A DNA stretch of 64,000 nt, from assembly GCF_900090275.1 (NCBI RefSeq), contig NZ_LT607755.1:3348001-3412000 (forward strand), in the 5' to 3' direction. Shown here in pieces: positions 16,425-24,856 of this stretch. Position 1 is the stretch's first letter. The number at the start of each line of letters is the position of its first letter. Origin of the DNA: Micromonospora zamorensis. GTDB lineage: Bacteria; Actinomycetota; Actinomycetes; Mycobacteriales; Micromonosporaceae. Made by a program: the position numbers and the translations under genes. The notes beneath the pieces are model-generated. The model worked only from the letters and a program-made list of their open reading frames with translations, had not been told where the DNA came from and did not search any database.

Positions 16425-17393
16425 ATGTCCGACACCCCCGCCCGACTGCTGGGCCTGCTGTCGCTGTTGCAGACGCCGCGCGAGTGGCCCGGCAGCGAAC
16501 TCGCCACCCGGCTCGGCGTCAGCCTGCGCACCATTCGCCGCGACGTGGAGCGACTGCGCGACCTCGGCTACCCGGTGCAGGCGACGATGGGGGCGATCGG
16601 CGGTTACCGCCTGGTGGCCGGCAAGGCGATGCCTCCGCTGTTGCTCGACGACGACGAGGCGGTGGCGATCGCTGTCGGTCTGCGCACCGCCGCCGGTCAC
16701 GCGGTGGCCGGCATCGAGGAGGCCTCGGTACGGGCGCTGACAAAGCTCGAACAGGTGCTGCCGTCCCGGCTGCGGCACCGCGTCAGCGCACTCGGGGCGG
16801 CCACCGAACCGCTGCTCACCTGGGCGGGACCGACGGTCGACCCGGCGCACCTGAGCGCGCTGGCCGGCGCCGTCAACAACCGGGAGCAACTGCGGTTCAC
16901 CTACCGCCGTCGTGACGGCGTGGACACCGAACGGCTCGTCGAGCCGTACAAGCTGGTGTCGGCGGGTCGACGCTGGTATCTGGTGGGCTACGACAACGAC
17001 CGCGACGACTGGCGGATCTTCCGGGTCGACCGGATCACCGACCTGCGGCACACCCGGACCCGGGTCGCCGCCCGGCAACTGCCGGCGTCGGACGCCGCCT
17101 CGTTCATGACGGAGAAGCTGCTTGAGCTGACGCCCGTCTACCGGGCGGTGGTGACGCTGTACGCGCCGGTCGAGCGGATGGCGGGCCTGCTCGGTGGCGC
17201 CGGCGTCGATCTGGAGCCGATCGACGCGACCTCCTGCCGGTTGCGCAGCAACGCTGACACGCTGGAGTGGTTGGCGTGGCGCCTGCTGACTCTCGGTTGC
17301 GACGTGGAGGTGCACGAGCCGCCGGAGTTGATCGCGCACCTGCGGCAGCTCGGGGTCCGAGCCACCCGCGCCGCCAGCCCATCCACACCGTAG
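16425..17393 (+). CDS. YafY-like transcriptional regulator, HTH-WYL
   Basis: The 322-residue protein has an N-terminal DeoR/HTH_11 helix-turn-helix (ELATRLGVSLRTIRRDVERLRDLGYPV). A WYL effector domain follows (RRWYLVGYDNDRDDWRIFRVDRI, about residues 140-235), and then a WCX-type C-terminal extension. WYL regulators often sense nucleic acids or DNA damage. I chose the ATG at 16425 with GAGG just upstream. It is divergent from the epoxide hydrolase unit and probably controls it through the dyad at 16388-16400. Confidence 0.88.
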   Translation: MSDTPARLLGLLSLLQTPREWPGSELATRLGVSLRTIRRDVERLRDLGYPVQATMGAIGGYRLVAGKAMPPLLLDDDEAVAIAVGLRTAAGHAVAGIEEASVRALTKLEQVLPSRLRHRVSALGAATEPLLTWAGPTVDPAHLSALAGAVNNREQLRFTYRRRDGVDTERLVEPYKLVSAGRRWYLVGYDNDRDDWRIFRVDRITDLRHTRTRVAARQLPASDAASFMTEKLLELTPVYRAVVTLYAPVERMAGLLGGAGVDLEPIDATSCRLRSNADTLEWLAWRLLTLGCDVEVHEPPELIAHLRQLGVRATRAASPSTP

Positions 17394-17432
17394 GACGGCC
17401 GCCGAGCCGGGGCATCGGCCCGCCGACCCGCC

Positions 17433-17458
17433 GTACGCTTGGTCGAGCACAAGCGTAC
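17433..17458. promoter_or_regulatory. Dyad upstream of the ECF sigma factor gene
   Basis: GTACGCTT and AAGCGTAC form a perfect 8-bp inverted repeat 10 bases apart, ending 29 bases before the sigma gene start. It could be an operator of that gene. It could also be a weak terminator for the WYL regulator gene, which ends 40 bases before it. Confidence 0.4.
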
Positions 17459-17487
17459 TAAATCGGTATTTCGGGGAGGAACTGGGC

Positions 17488-18411
17488 GTGACGCAGAGCG
17501 ACGCGGAACTGGTCGCGCTCGCGCAGGCGGGAGACGCGGCGGCACTCGGAGCGCTGCTGGCCCGGCACGAGGCCGAGATGCGGGCCGTCGCGTTGAGCGT
17601 CCTCGGTTACGGCCCGGACGCCGAGGACGCGGTGCAGGACGCCATGGTGGTGGCGCTGCGTCGCATCGGCGAGGTCCGCGACCCCGCCGCCGTCGGCGCG
17701 TGGCTGCGTGCCATCGTCCGCAACAACAGTCGGATGACCGTGCGCGGGCCCAGAGCCGTCCCGGTCGCCGAACCGGATTGGTTCGCCCGCCCCGCCGACA
17801 CACCCACCCCCGAGGAGGCACTGGACCGGGGCGCGATGCGTAACTGGGTGTGGCACGCCATCGGGCAGTTGTCCGAGCCGGACCGGCTGGTCACCCTGTT
17901 GCGCTACTTCAGCGACGCGTCGTCGTACGAGCAGATCGCGGCCGTGTGCGGCGTGCCGGTCGGCACCGTCCGCAGCCGCCTCAGCCACGCCCGCCGCGCG
18001 CTAGCCGGCGGCCTCCGCGCGGCGGCGACCGCGGCGCACACCGACGTCACCGCGGCGACCGAATCGCGGTGGCGGGAGGGTCGCGACATGATCGCGACGG
18101 CGATGGGCGGCGACTTCGACCGGGTGGTTCGTGAGAGCTGGTGGCCGGACGCCGAGATGGTCGTGCCGGGCGGCCCGCGCGGCGGTCGTGACCTGGCGAT
18201 CCAGGGCATGAACCGAGACCTGACAGCAGGGGTACGCCAACGGCTGCGCAACGTGGCCGCCAGCGGCGACGTGCTGATCTGGGAGACCGACCTGATCAGC
18301 CCGCCCGACGACCCGGAGCACTGCCCACCCGCGGCGCTGTGGTTGCAGGTGCTGCGCGAGGGGCGAGTGCGCCGCCTCACCCTCTTCCACCCCGTCCCGG
18401 CGCTGGTCTGA
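17488..18411 (+). CDS. ECF-type RNA polymerase sigma factor with C-terminal SnoaL-like extension
   Basis: The 307-residue protein carries sigma region 2 (AEMRAVALSVLGYGPDAEDAVQDAMVVALRRI, ~30-65) and region 4 (VTLLRYFSDASSYEQIAAVCGVPVGTVRSRLSHARRAL, ~135-175). About 120 further residues resemble a SnoaL/NTF2-like pocket. In related ECF groups such an extension modulates activity in place of an anti-sigma factor. I see no anti-sigma gene beside it. The GTG start follows a strong GGGGAGGAA. The alpha/beta hydrolase gene 113 bases downstream may belong to its regulon. Confidence 0.87.
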   Translation: MTQSDAELVALAQAGDAAALGALLARHEAEMRAVALSVLGYGPDAEDAVQDAMVVALRRIGEVRDPAAVGAWLRAIVRNNSRMTVRGPRAVPVAEPDWFARPADTPTPEEALDRGAMRNWVWHAIGQLSEPDRLVTLLRYFSDASSYEQIAAVCGVPVGTVRSRLSHARRALAGGLRAAATAAHTDVTAATESRWREGRDMIATAMGGDFDRVVRESWWPDAEMVVPGGPRGGRDLAIQGMNRDLTAGVRQRLRNVAASGDVLIWETDLISPPDDPEHCPPAALWLQVLREGRVRRLTLFHPVPALV

Positions 18412-18524
18412 AGAAACTTCCCCGACCGAGCGAACTTTTCCTTCGTCCCGCGCATCTGGTCCGCGTCATGCGCCAGTTGCCGTGCGGGCATTCGCCGCAC
18501 GGGTCTCGGAACGGGAGATAGTTC

Positions 18525-19409
18525 ATGGGTTCCACCAGCCACGACGTCAGCGCCCTCGCACCGGGCGCCCACACCTTCACCGTCGACGGCGTTCGGCAGG
18601 TCTACCACGTCGCCGGCACCGGCCCGGTCTGTGTGGCGCACTCCGGCGGCCCCGGCATCGAGTGGGCCTACCTGCGGGCACCGAGCCTGGAAGAGCACTT
18701 CACGATGGTGTACGTCGAGCCGGTCGGCACCGGCGCCTCGGGGCGCCTCGACGACGCCGCCGACTACCGTCTCGACACGTACGTCCGGTTCCTGCACGCC
18801 GTCGTCGAGCACCTCGACGCACCCCGGGTCCACCTCCTCGGGCACTCGCACGGCGGTTTCGTCGTCCAGCGCTACGCCCTCGCACACCCGGACCGGGTCG
18901 CCGGTCTCGCCCTGTACGACACCTCACCCGTCACCGGCGCAGAGTTCTGGGCCGAGGCGATGGCCGGTCTGGCCGCGTACCCGCAGCGGCACCCGGACCG
19001 GCCGGAGGCGGCGGCGGTTCCGGCCGCCTTCGGGCAGATCGGCGCGGCGACGGACGACGAGTCGTTGGGGGCCGCCCTGCGTGCCGCCCTCCCGGTGTAT
19101 TTCGCGGACTTCTGGGGCCGACAGGACGAGTTTGTCCCGTTCCAGGCCGCCGTACGCATCTGGTCGGCGCCGGCCGGCGCGCAGGACCCCACGCCCTTCG
19201 ACGTACGGGACAACCTCGGCGAGATCACCGTGCCCGTCGTGGTGATCGTGGGCGCGTACGACTTCATCTGCGGTCCCCGCTGGGCCGAGCAGGCGCACGC
19301 GGGCCTCAAGGACTCACGGCTGGTCGTGCTGGAGCACAGCGGGCACTTCGGGCACATCGAGCAGCCGACGGAGTTCACCGAGGCCGTGGTGGGGCTGCTG
19401 AGCCGCTGA
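18525..19409 (+). CDS. Alpha/beta hydrolase, proline iminopeptidase-like
   Basis: The 294-residue cytoplasmic alpha/beta hydrolase has the oxyanion-hole stretch HSGGPG and nucleophile Ser in GHSHGGF. Asp lies in VGAYDFICGP and His in EHSGHFGH. HSGGPG together with the cap sequence recalls prolyl aminopeptidases, but esterase activity is equally possible. GGGAG lies nine bases before the ATG. It follows the sigma factor gene in the same direction without an obvious terminator. Confidence 0.82.
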   Translation: MGSTSHDVSALAPGAHTFTVDGVRQVYHVAGTGPVCVAHSGGPGIEWAYLRAPSLEEHFTMVYVEPVGTGASGRLDDAADYRLDTYVRFLHAVVEHLDAPRVHLLGHSHGGFVVQRYALAHPDRVAGLALYDTSPVTGAEFWAEAMAGLAAYPQRHPDRPEAAAVPAAFGQIGAATDDESLGAALRAALPVYFADFWGRQDEFVPFQAAVRIWSAPAGAQDPTPFDVRDNLGEITVPVVVIVGAYDFICGPRWAEQAHAGLKDSRLVVLEHSGHFGHIEQPTEFTEAVVGLLSR

Positions 19410-19529
19410 CCCGGCACCGGCGTCGCAGCCCGAGGTCCGTTCGTCACAGCGGGCAGGCCTCGGGCTGCGCCGGCGTTGGACGGTCATAGGCTGGGCACTT
19501 TGGTGCACCGTGACGAAGAGGAGACCGCC

Positions 19530-19991
19530 GTGAGCCAGACCGAACGGATGGATTCCGTCGACGAGTGGAACGTGGCCGAGGACGACGGGGTCCTGGACGC
19601 CTCGGACACCCTGGACGACGACCGCGTCGGCGACCCCCTCGACACCGGCATCGTCGCCGAGGACCACTGGACGGCGGCGAACCGGTTCGGCACCACGCCG
19701 GCCGAGGAGCGGGCGGGCGAGTCCCTGGAGCAGCGCCTCACCCAGGAGGTGCCGGATGTCGACCCGTACGCCGAGGGCGGCGACGACGAGGACGAGCTGA
19801 CCCGCCGGGGCTACGAGGCCGAGGCGCGCGCCGGCCGTCTCGTCGCGTACGACGAGGGCGTCCGCGAGGACGACGAGGCCGAGTCGGTGGCGTGGGACGC
19901 CGGGATCGACGCGGGTGCCGCCAGCGCGGAGGAAGCGGCGGTCCACGTGGTCGAGGACCCGGACGGCCCCGGCGACGGTCCGCTGCGCTGA
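19530..19991 (+). CDS. DUF5709 acidic protein
   Basis: The 153-residue, strongly acidic protein has no signal peptide or membrane segment. It matches the actinobacterial DUF5709 family (DDGVLDASDTLDDDRVGDPLDTGIV, then RRGYEAEARAGRLVA). Function is unknown. I chose the GTG at 19530, preceded by GAAGAGGAG; the upstream ATG lacks a ribosome site. A TAGGCT -10-like hexamer lies about 40 bases upstream, so it is probably monocistronic. Confidence 0.8.
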   Translation: MSQTERMDSVDEWNVAEDDGVLDASDTLDDDRVGDPLDTGIVAEDHWTAANRFGTTPAEERAGESLEQRLTQEVPDVDPYAEGGDDEDELTRRGYEAEARAGRLVAYDEGVREDDEAESVAWDAGIDAGAASAEEAAVHVVEDPDGPGDGPLR

Positions 19992-20005
19992 CGATCGTCC
20001 GAAAG

Positions 20006-20041
20006 CGCCGCGCTCACCATCCGTGGATGGTGAGCGCGGCG
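20006..20041. terminator. Bidirectional terminator, 17-bp perfect stem
   Basis: CGCCGCGCTCACCATCC and its exact complement are separated by two bases. The hairpin sits between the stop of the DUF5709 gene (plus) and the stop of the MFS gene (minus), 10-15 bases from each. Confidence 0.8.
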
Positions 20042-20051
20042 GGCGGGTTGC

Positions 20052-21632
20052 TCAGTGGATGACGACGGGCGTCTTGACCAGCTCGCCCTGCGGGTCGTCG
20101 AGCTGAGCCGGCTGACGTCGGCGCGGCAGCAGGGCCGCAGGGATGAACGTGAGCACGACCAGCGCGAACGCGACCCAGAACGTGGTGGCGAACGACTTGG
20201 CGGCGAAGTCGAGCCCTCGTTCGATGATGGACGGGTCCACCGGCATCTGCTGGAGCAGCTCCGGCCGCTGCTGGGAGGCGATGGCCAGCCCGGCCTCGGT
20301 GACCGGCTTGCCGCTCTCGTCCACCAGGCCGGGGATCGGCCGGGAGCCGTTCAGCTCGTTGGTGAGGATCACCGACATCACGGCAGCGCCGACCGACCCG
20401 CCGATCTGCTGGAGGATGTTGACCAGGGTGGAGCCGCGTGCCACCTCCTGAGCCTGCAACGTCCGCAACGCGGACGTCATGATCGGCATCATCGTGCCGC
20501 CCATGCCCAGGCCCATCACGAACAGCGACCCGCCGAGCAGCCAGTACGAGGTCTGCGGGTCGACCTGGGTGAAGCTGAAGAACCCGACGACGATGAGCCC
20601 CAGCGCGAACGGCACGGTGCGGCCGATCGGCACCCGGTCGGCCAACGTGCCGGCGATCGGCATGGTGATCATCGCGCCGATGCCCTGCGGGGCCATCAGC
20701 AGACCGGCCGCCAGCGTTGTCTCGCCGCGCACCTGGAGGAAGTAGCTCGGGAACAGCAGGCCGGCGCCCATGAACGCGATGATGAACACGAACAAAGTCA
20801 GCGACGCGATGGTCAGGCTGCGGTTGCGGAACAGCCGCAGGTCGAGCAGCGGGTGCCGGGGCTTGAACGAGTAGAGCACGAACGCCACCACCAGCGCGCC
20901 ACCGACGAGCATCGGGGCCCAGACCTTGGCCTCGGTGAAGGTGCCCGCCTCCGGCAGCGACGAGACGCCGTAGAGGAAGAGCGCCAGGCCCGGCGAGAGC
21001 ATGAGCATGCCGACGAAGTCGAACGACTCGGACGGCTCGGGGGCGTCCTTCGGCAGCGCCATCTGCGCGTAGATCAGTGCGACGACGCCGATCGGCAGGT
21101 TGATCAGGAAGATCCAGTGCCAGCTCGCGGTGTCGATCAACCAGCCGCCGAGGATCGGGCCACCGATCGGCCCGAGCAGCATCGGGATGCCGAGGACGGC
21201 CATCAGTCGGCCGATCCGGTGCGGCCCCGCCGCGCGGGTCATGATGGTCATGCCCAGCGGCATGAGCATGCCGCCGCCGAGGCCCTGAAGCACGCGGTAG
21301 CCGATCAGCTCGCCGATCGTGTCGGCCGTGGCGCACAGACCCGAGCCGATGGTGAACAGGGCCAACGCCACCATGTAGAGGCGTTTGGTGCCGAACCGGT
21401 CGGCCGCCCAACCGCTGAGCGGGATCACGGTGGCCAGGGCCAGGGTGTAGGCGGTCATCGTCCACGCGACGCGGGCGTACGACGCGTCGAACTCGCTCTG
21501 GAAGGTGGGCAGCGCCACGCTGACCACCGTCACGTCGAGGATCGACATGATCGCGCCGAGGACGACGACGCCCGCCACCTTGAGCACCGCGGCGTCGAGT
21601 TTGTCCGCTGTCGCGACGGATTGCTGTGTCAC
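20052..21632 (-). CDS. DHA2-family MFS multidrug exporter (EmrB/QacA type)
   Basis: The 526-residue membrane protein has about 14 predicted helices. Family motifs include LDVTVVSVALPTFQ in helix 1, the motif A-like AADRFGTKRLYM and the motif C-like GPIGGPILGGWLI. It would export hydrophobic drugs in exchange for protons. The GTG start follows AGGAG. Upstream lies a 402-base gap with no regulator gene, which is unusual since such exporters are often paired with a TetR gene. Confidence 0.92.
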   Translation of the reverse strand: MTQQSVATADKLDAAVLKVAGVVVLGAIMSILDVTVVSVALPTFQSEFDASYARVAWTMTAYTLALATVIPLSGWAADRFGTKRLYMVALALFTIGSGLCATADTIGELIGYRVLQGLGGGMLMPLGMTIMTRAAGPHRIGRLMAVLGIPMLLGPIGGPILGGWLIDTASWHWIFLINLPIGVVALIYAQMALPKDAPEPSESFDFVGMLMLSPGLALFLYGVSSLPEAGTFTEAKVWAPMLVGGALVVAFVLYSFKPRHPLLDLRLFRNRSLTIASLTLFVFIIAFMGAGLLFPSYFLQVRGETTLAAGLLMAPQGIGAMITMPIAGTLADRVPIGRTVPFALGLIVVGFFSFTQVDPQTSYWLLGGSLFVMGLGMGGTMMPIMTSALRTLQAQEVARGSTLVNILQQIGGSVGAAVMSVILTNELNGSRPIPGLVDESGKPVTEAGLAIASQQRPELLQQMPVDPSIIERGLDFAAKSFATTFWVAFALVVLTFIPAALLPRRRQPAQLDDPQGELVKTPVVIH

Positions 21633-22034
21633 TGACTCTCCTGAAGTCGATTGAGCCGGCCAATGGTGGGCGGTGGCGGCGATGCCGCGCCGACCAGGCG
21701 CGGGGCGCGACGTGCCAGGACGACGACGCGCGCAGGCAGACTAACTGTCGGTTGTGACGATTCGCCGCCGGTTTTCGTGACCGCCGGGCCGCGTATCCGA
21801 ACGGCCGTCCATTTACAGCCACTCGTCGGGGTGGCGACCAACCAGCAGAACCACCAGCCGGACGGGCAGCGGTCCGGATCAGCCCGGCCCTCGACCAGCA
21901 GCACCGAGCCGGCCAAGGTCAGGGCGACAGCAGCGTGCGGATCCTGGTCCCGCGCCTCTCCTCGCCTCGGTGGCCGGGCGGAATCAGGGCGTGCTGTGCT
22001 GGCTACCGGGGGGATCGTTCTGTGCTCGTGGTGC
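21633..22034. other. 402-base region without a convincing gene
   Basis: It holds the promoter of the MFS gene and the 3' flank of the HNH gene. A short imperfect repeat, AACTGTCGGTT (21743-21753), resembles half of a TetR-type operator. Open frames over 21800-22000 give no recognisable protein; one minus-strand frame contains a Leu-rich stretch that could be a gene remnant. Confidence 0.4.
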
Positions 22035-23285
22035 TCACGTTCGTCGGTGGTAGTGGTTGCGACGGGGTAGTTGTTCGGGGTCGAGCCAGGCCGGTGGGAC
22101 GAATTCTGGGTGGCCGTCGCCTGCCAGGCGCACGGTCCATTCACTGTGGTGCAGGTGCCGGTGATGGTGGCCGCAGAGCAGGACGGCGTTGGTGAGGCTG
22201 GTCTGGCCGCCGTCGGCCCAGTGCTCGATGTGGTGTGCGTCGCACCAGCGCGGTGGTCGATCGCAGCCCGGGAAGGCGCAGCCACCGTCCCGCAGCACCA
22301 GGGCTCGCCGGAGGGTGCCGGTGATGAGACGGCGTTGCCGGCCGATGTCGAGTGGCTGGCCGGCTCCGCTGAGGACGGCGGGAAGGATGCCTGCGTCGCA
22401 GGCGAGTCGGCGCACGGCCTCGGGGGTGAGGTGCAGGCCGGTGTCGATAGTGCCGCTGCCCAGTTGCCGGGTCAACCCGTCGTAGCTGGTGGTGACGACG
22501 ACCTGGGCGCAATCGCCGCCGTGCTCGGGCAGCTCGCCGGTGCGCAGGGCGAGGCGGCACACATCGCTGAGGGCGTCGTGCCGGCGCTGCCCGGGAGAGC
22601 GCTGGTCATCAGGGCCCGACGGTGCGCTCAGGGGGTCGATGGCGGCGCGGAGCAGCCCGGCTGTCTCGGTGTCGAGGATGCCGGTGAGTCGCAGACGGCC
22701 GTCGGTGAGGGTGGAGAGGGTGAGGTGGCGGTCGCGGGTCGCGCGGCGGGCTTCGGCGTCCAGGGCGGCCTTTGCGGCGGCATCGGCGATGTCGGGTGCG
22801 ACGTGGTCGAGGATGCGGGTGCTGAGTTTGCGGAGAAGGGTGGGGTCGAATTGCCCGGCCCACTCGACGAGCACTCCGAGGGCCTTGTCAGCGGCCTCGG
22901 GACCGGCGGCGGTCTGCACGGTGTCGATCGTGTCGGTGATGACCCGGGCCTGCTCCACGGTGATGTGGCCATCGGCCAGTGCGTGACGTACGCCAGGGTT
23001 GCCGGTGTCCAGGACGGCGGCGAGGTCGACGAGGCGGCGAGCGGCCGGGATGGTGAGGCGTAACCGTTCGCGGAGCCAGACCGCGGTGGAGGAGGCACCC
23101 TGCGTGGTGGCGGTGCCTCGGCCGTCGAGCTCACGGATCAGGGCCAGCTTCACCGCCGCGAGTCGCTGCTCGATGCGGTACGCGGTGTCGAGCGCGGCGA
23201 TCAGCTCGCCCTCTGGCAGTGCCCAGATGGCCGTGTCGGCGCAGGCCGCGATGGCATCCTCTGCCTGCGGCAACTCCTCGACCAT
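22035..23285 (-). CDS. HNH endonuclease with DUF222 (13E12 repeat family)
   Basis: The 416-residue protein has an N-terminal DUF222 domain (~1-300) and a C-terminal HNH nuclease. The nuclease shows CAFPGC, the catalytic pair in WCDAHHIEHW, and NAVLLCGHHH. These genes are multicopy in actinomycete genomes and resemble the REP13E12 family of mycobacteria; mobility or defence roles are suspected, not shown. No flanking repeats or attachment-site duplications are visible around it. The ATG at 23285 begins MVEELPQAEDAIAAC, a normal start for the family. Confidence 0.88.
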   Translation of the reverse strand: MVEELPQAEDAIAACADTAIWALPEGELIAALDTAYRIEQRLAAVKLALIRELDGRGTATTQGASSTAVWLRERLRLTIPAARRLVDLAAVLDTGNPGVRHALADGHITVEQARVITDTIDTVQTAAGPEAADKALGVLVEWAGQFDPTLLRKLSTRILDHVAPDIADAAAKAALDAEARRATRDRHLTLSTLTDGRLRLTGILDTETAGLLRAAIDPLSAPSGPDDQRSPGQRRHDALSDVCRLALRTGELPEHGGDCAQVVVTTSYDGLTRQLGSGTIDTGLHLTPEAVRRLACDAGILPAVLSGAGQPLDIGRQRRLITGTLRRALVLRDGGCAFPGCDRPPRWCDAHHIEHWADGGQTSLTNAVLLCGHHHRHLHHSEWTVRLAGDGHPEFVPPAWLDPEQLPRRNHYHRRT

Positions 23286-23394
23286 GACCTGAATCTAGAA
23301 CACGTGTACGACACTTTCAGTCATCATGATCGATCCGTAGCAGGCCCACCTGGCCCTCATCGCCGCCATCTGGCTGCCATGATCGACAAAGGAC

Positions 23395-23970
23395 CTAGTT
23401 GCTGCGTTTGCCGGCGTCGAGGGCAGCCTGCTCCACCCGCTGGCGGTGGTCCAGCCACCACGACTCGTCGGCGGGGGGCAGGGTGTCGTTGCTGGGCAGC
23501 AGCCCGGCCGCGCCGTCGATGAGTTCGCGCACGATGTCAGCGTGGCCGGCGTGCCGTTGTGTTTCCGCGATGACGTGAACCAGGACGTGGTGCAACGTGA
23601 CCGCTGCGTCACCCCACCACGGCACGCGGCCGACCTCGTCCAGCGCGAGGGCTTCGATGGTGGTGTCGGCGTGGGCGATCGCGCGACGGTACACCCCGAC
23701 GATCTCCTCGCGGGTCTCATCCGCGGTCGCCCACATGTCGGCATTGGCCTCCGCACCGTCGCCGACGTACGCCAGCTCCTGGTCGAACGGTCGGCCGAAC
23801 ACGACGCCGAAGTAGAGGATCTCCATGGCCGCCGCGTGCTTCACCAGACCGAGCAGGTTGGTCCCGGTCGGGGTCAATGGACGCCGAATATCGTATTCAC
23901 CGAGCCCGTCGAGCTTCCACAGCAGCGTGTCGCGGCCGCCCCTCAAGTAACTGTGCAGGTCTGCCTTCAT
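23395..23970 (-). CDS. DinB-family metalloenzyme-like protein
   Basis: The 191-residue protein is a DinB/DUF664 four-helix bundle. His residues that could form the metal site lie in LLGLVKHAAAME and in HHVLVHVIAETQRHAGHAD. Many actinobacterial members are mycothiol-dependent transferases or isomerases. I chose the ATG at 23970 (MKADLHSYLRGGRDTLLWKL); an upstream start would add 20 Arg/Pro-rich residues. It is a single gene between the HNH and IclR genes. Confidence 0.82.
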   Translation of the reverse strand: MKADLHSYLRGGRDTLLWKLDGLGEYDIRRPLTPTGTNLLGLVKHAAAMEILYFGVVFGRPFDQELAYVGDGAEANADMWATADETREEIVGVYRRAIAHADTTIEALALDEVGRVPWWGDAAVTLHHVLVHVIAETQRHAGHADIVRELIDGAAGLLPSNDTLPPADESWWLDHRQRVEQAALDAGKRSN

Positions 23971-24049
23971 CGCGGCACTATGGCATCCGGCCGGGTGTCG
24001 GCGCCGCCCCGGACGATCCGCGGACCTCATGACCGGCAGGCCAGCGCAC

Positions 24050-24853
24050 CTAGACGGTGACCACCGGCACGGCGGCGGTCAGCGCCCAGTCGTGCCCGAT
24101 GTCGGCGGCGGCGCGCAGCAGCCTCGGCAGATGCTCTTCCCGCAGGGTCTCCAGCGAGGTCTCGGCCGCGTGCACTGTCACGTTGATGGCGGCGACGACA
24201 CGCCCGTCGCCGTCGCGTACGCCGGTCGCGACGGACCGGATTCCCGGGGCCAGGTCCTGGTCGGCGAGGGCCCAGCCCTTCGCCCGCACCTCGCGCAGCA
24301 CGGCGTCGAGGTCGCCCGGAGAGGGCTGCCAGCGTGGTGTGATGCCGGAGCGGGTCGGCTCGGCGAGCACGGCGGCCAGGGTTTCCGGTGGCAGTGCCGC
24401 GAGCAGCACCTTGCCCATCGAGGTCGCGGGAGCCGGGAACCGGGTGCCGATGGTGACGCCGAGCGTCACGATCTTCGGGACGGCCACCCGGGCGACGTAG
24501 ACGATGTCGCTGCCGTCCAGCTGTGCCATCGAGGTCGACTCGTTGGTCTGGGCGACCAGCTTCTCCATGTGCGGGCGGGCCACGTCCCACATGTTCAGCG
24601 CGTTGACGTACGCCATCCCCAGCTCCAGGACGCGCGGCGTGAGGGTGTGGCCACGGCCGACCGCGCGGACGTAGCCCAGCGATTCGAGCGTGATGAGGAT
24701 GCGCCGGACGGTGGGCCGGGCGAGGCCGGTGGCGGCGGCGATCTCGCTGAGCGTCATCGACGGGCAGGCCGGACGGAAGGAGCGCAGGACGTCGAGGCCA
24801 CGGGCGAGAGCCTCGATGAAGTCGGGCCCGGCGCCCCTTCCGTTGTCACTCAT
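24050..24853 (-). CDS. IclR-family transcriptional regulator (PcaR/PobR-like)
   Basis: The 267-residue protein has an N-terminal winged helix (MTLSEIAAATGLARPTVRRILITLESLGYV) and a GAF-like IclR ligand domain (MGKVLLAALPPETLAAVL, QDLAPGIRSVATGVRDGDGRVVAAINV). IclR members of this kind govern aromatic catabolism by binding a pathway intermediate. The gene starts three bases after the amidohydrolase stop, so they form one transcript. That unit diverges from the CoA-transferase/LigAB operon, whose shared control region holds palindromes. Confidence 0.92.
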   Translation of the reverse strand: MSDNGRGAGPDFIEALARGLDVLRSFRPACPSMTLSEIAAATGLARPTVRRILITLESLGYVRAVGRGHTLTPRVLELGMAYVNALNMWDVARPHMEKLVAQTNESTSMAQLDGSDIVYVARVAVPKIVTLGVTIGTRFPAPATSMGKVLLAALPPETLAAVLAEPTRSGITPRWQPSPGDLDAVLREVRAKGWALADQDLAPGIRSVATGVRDGDGRVVAAINVTVHAAETSLETLREEHLPRLLRAAADIGHDWALTAAVPVVTV

Positions 24854-24856
24854 GTC

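Noticed and set aside
21743-21753. AACTGTCGGTT as a TetR operator for the MFS exporter
   Set aside because: Only 3-bp arms are symmetric and no TetR gene is adjacent, so it is too weak to list as an operator.
22035-23285. The HNH gene as part of an insertion sequence or prophage
   Set aside because: I found no terminal repeats, target duplication, integrase or phage genes around it.
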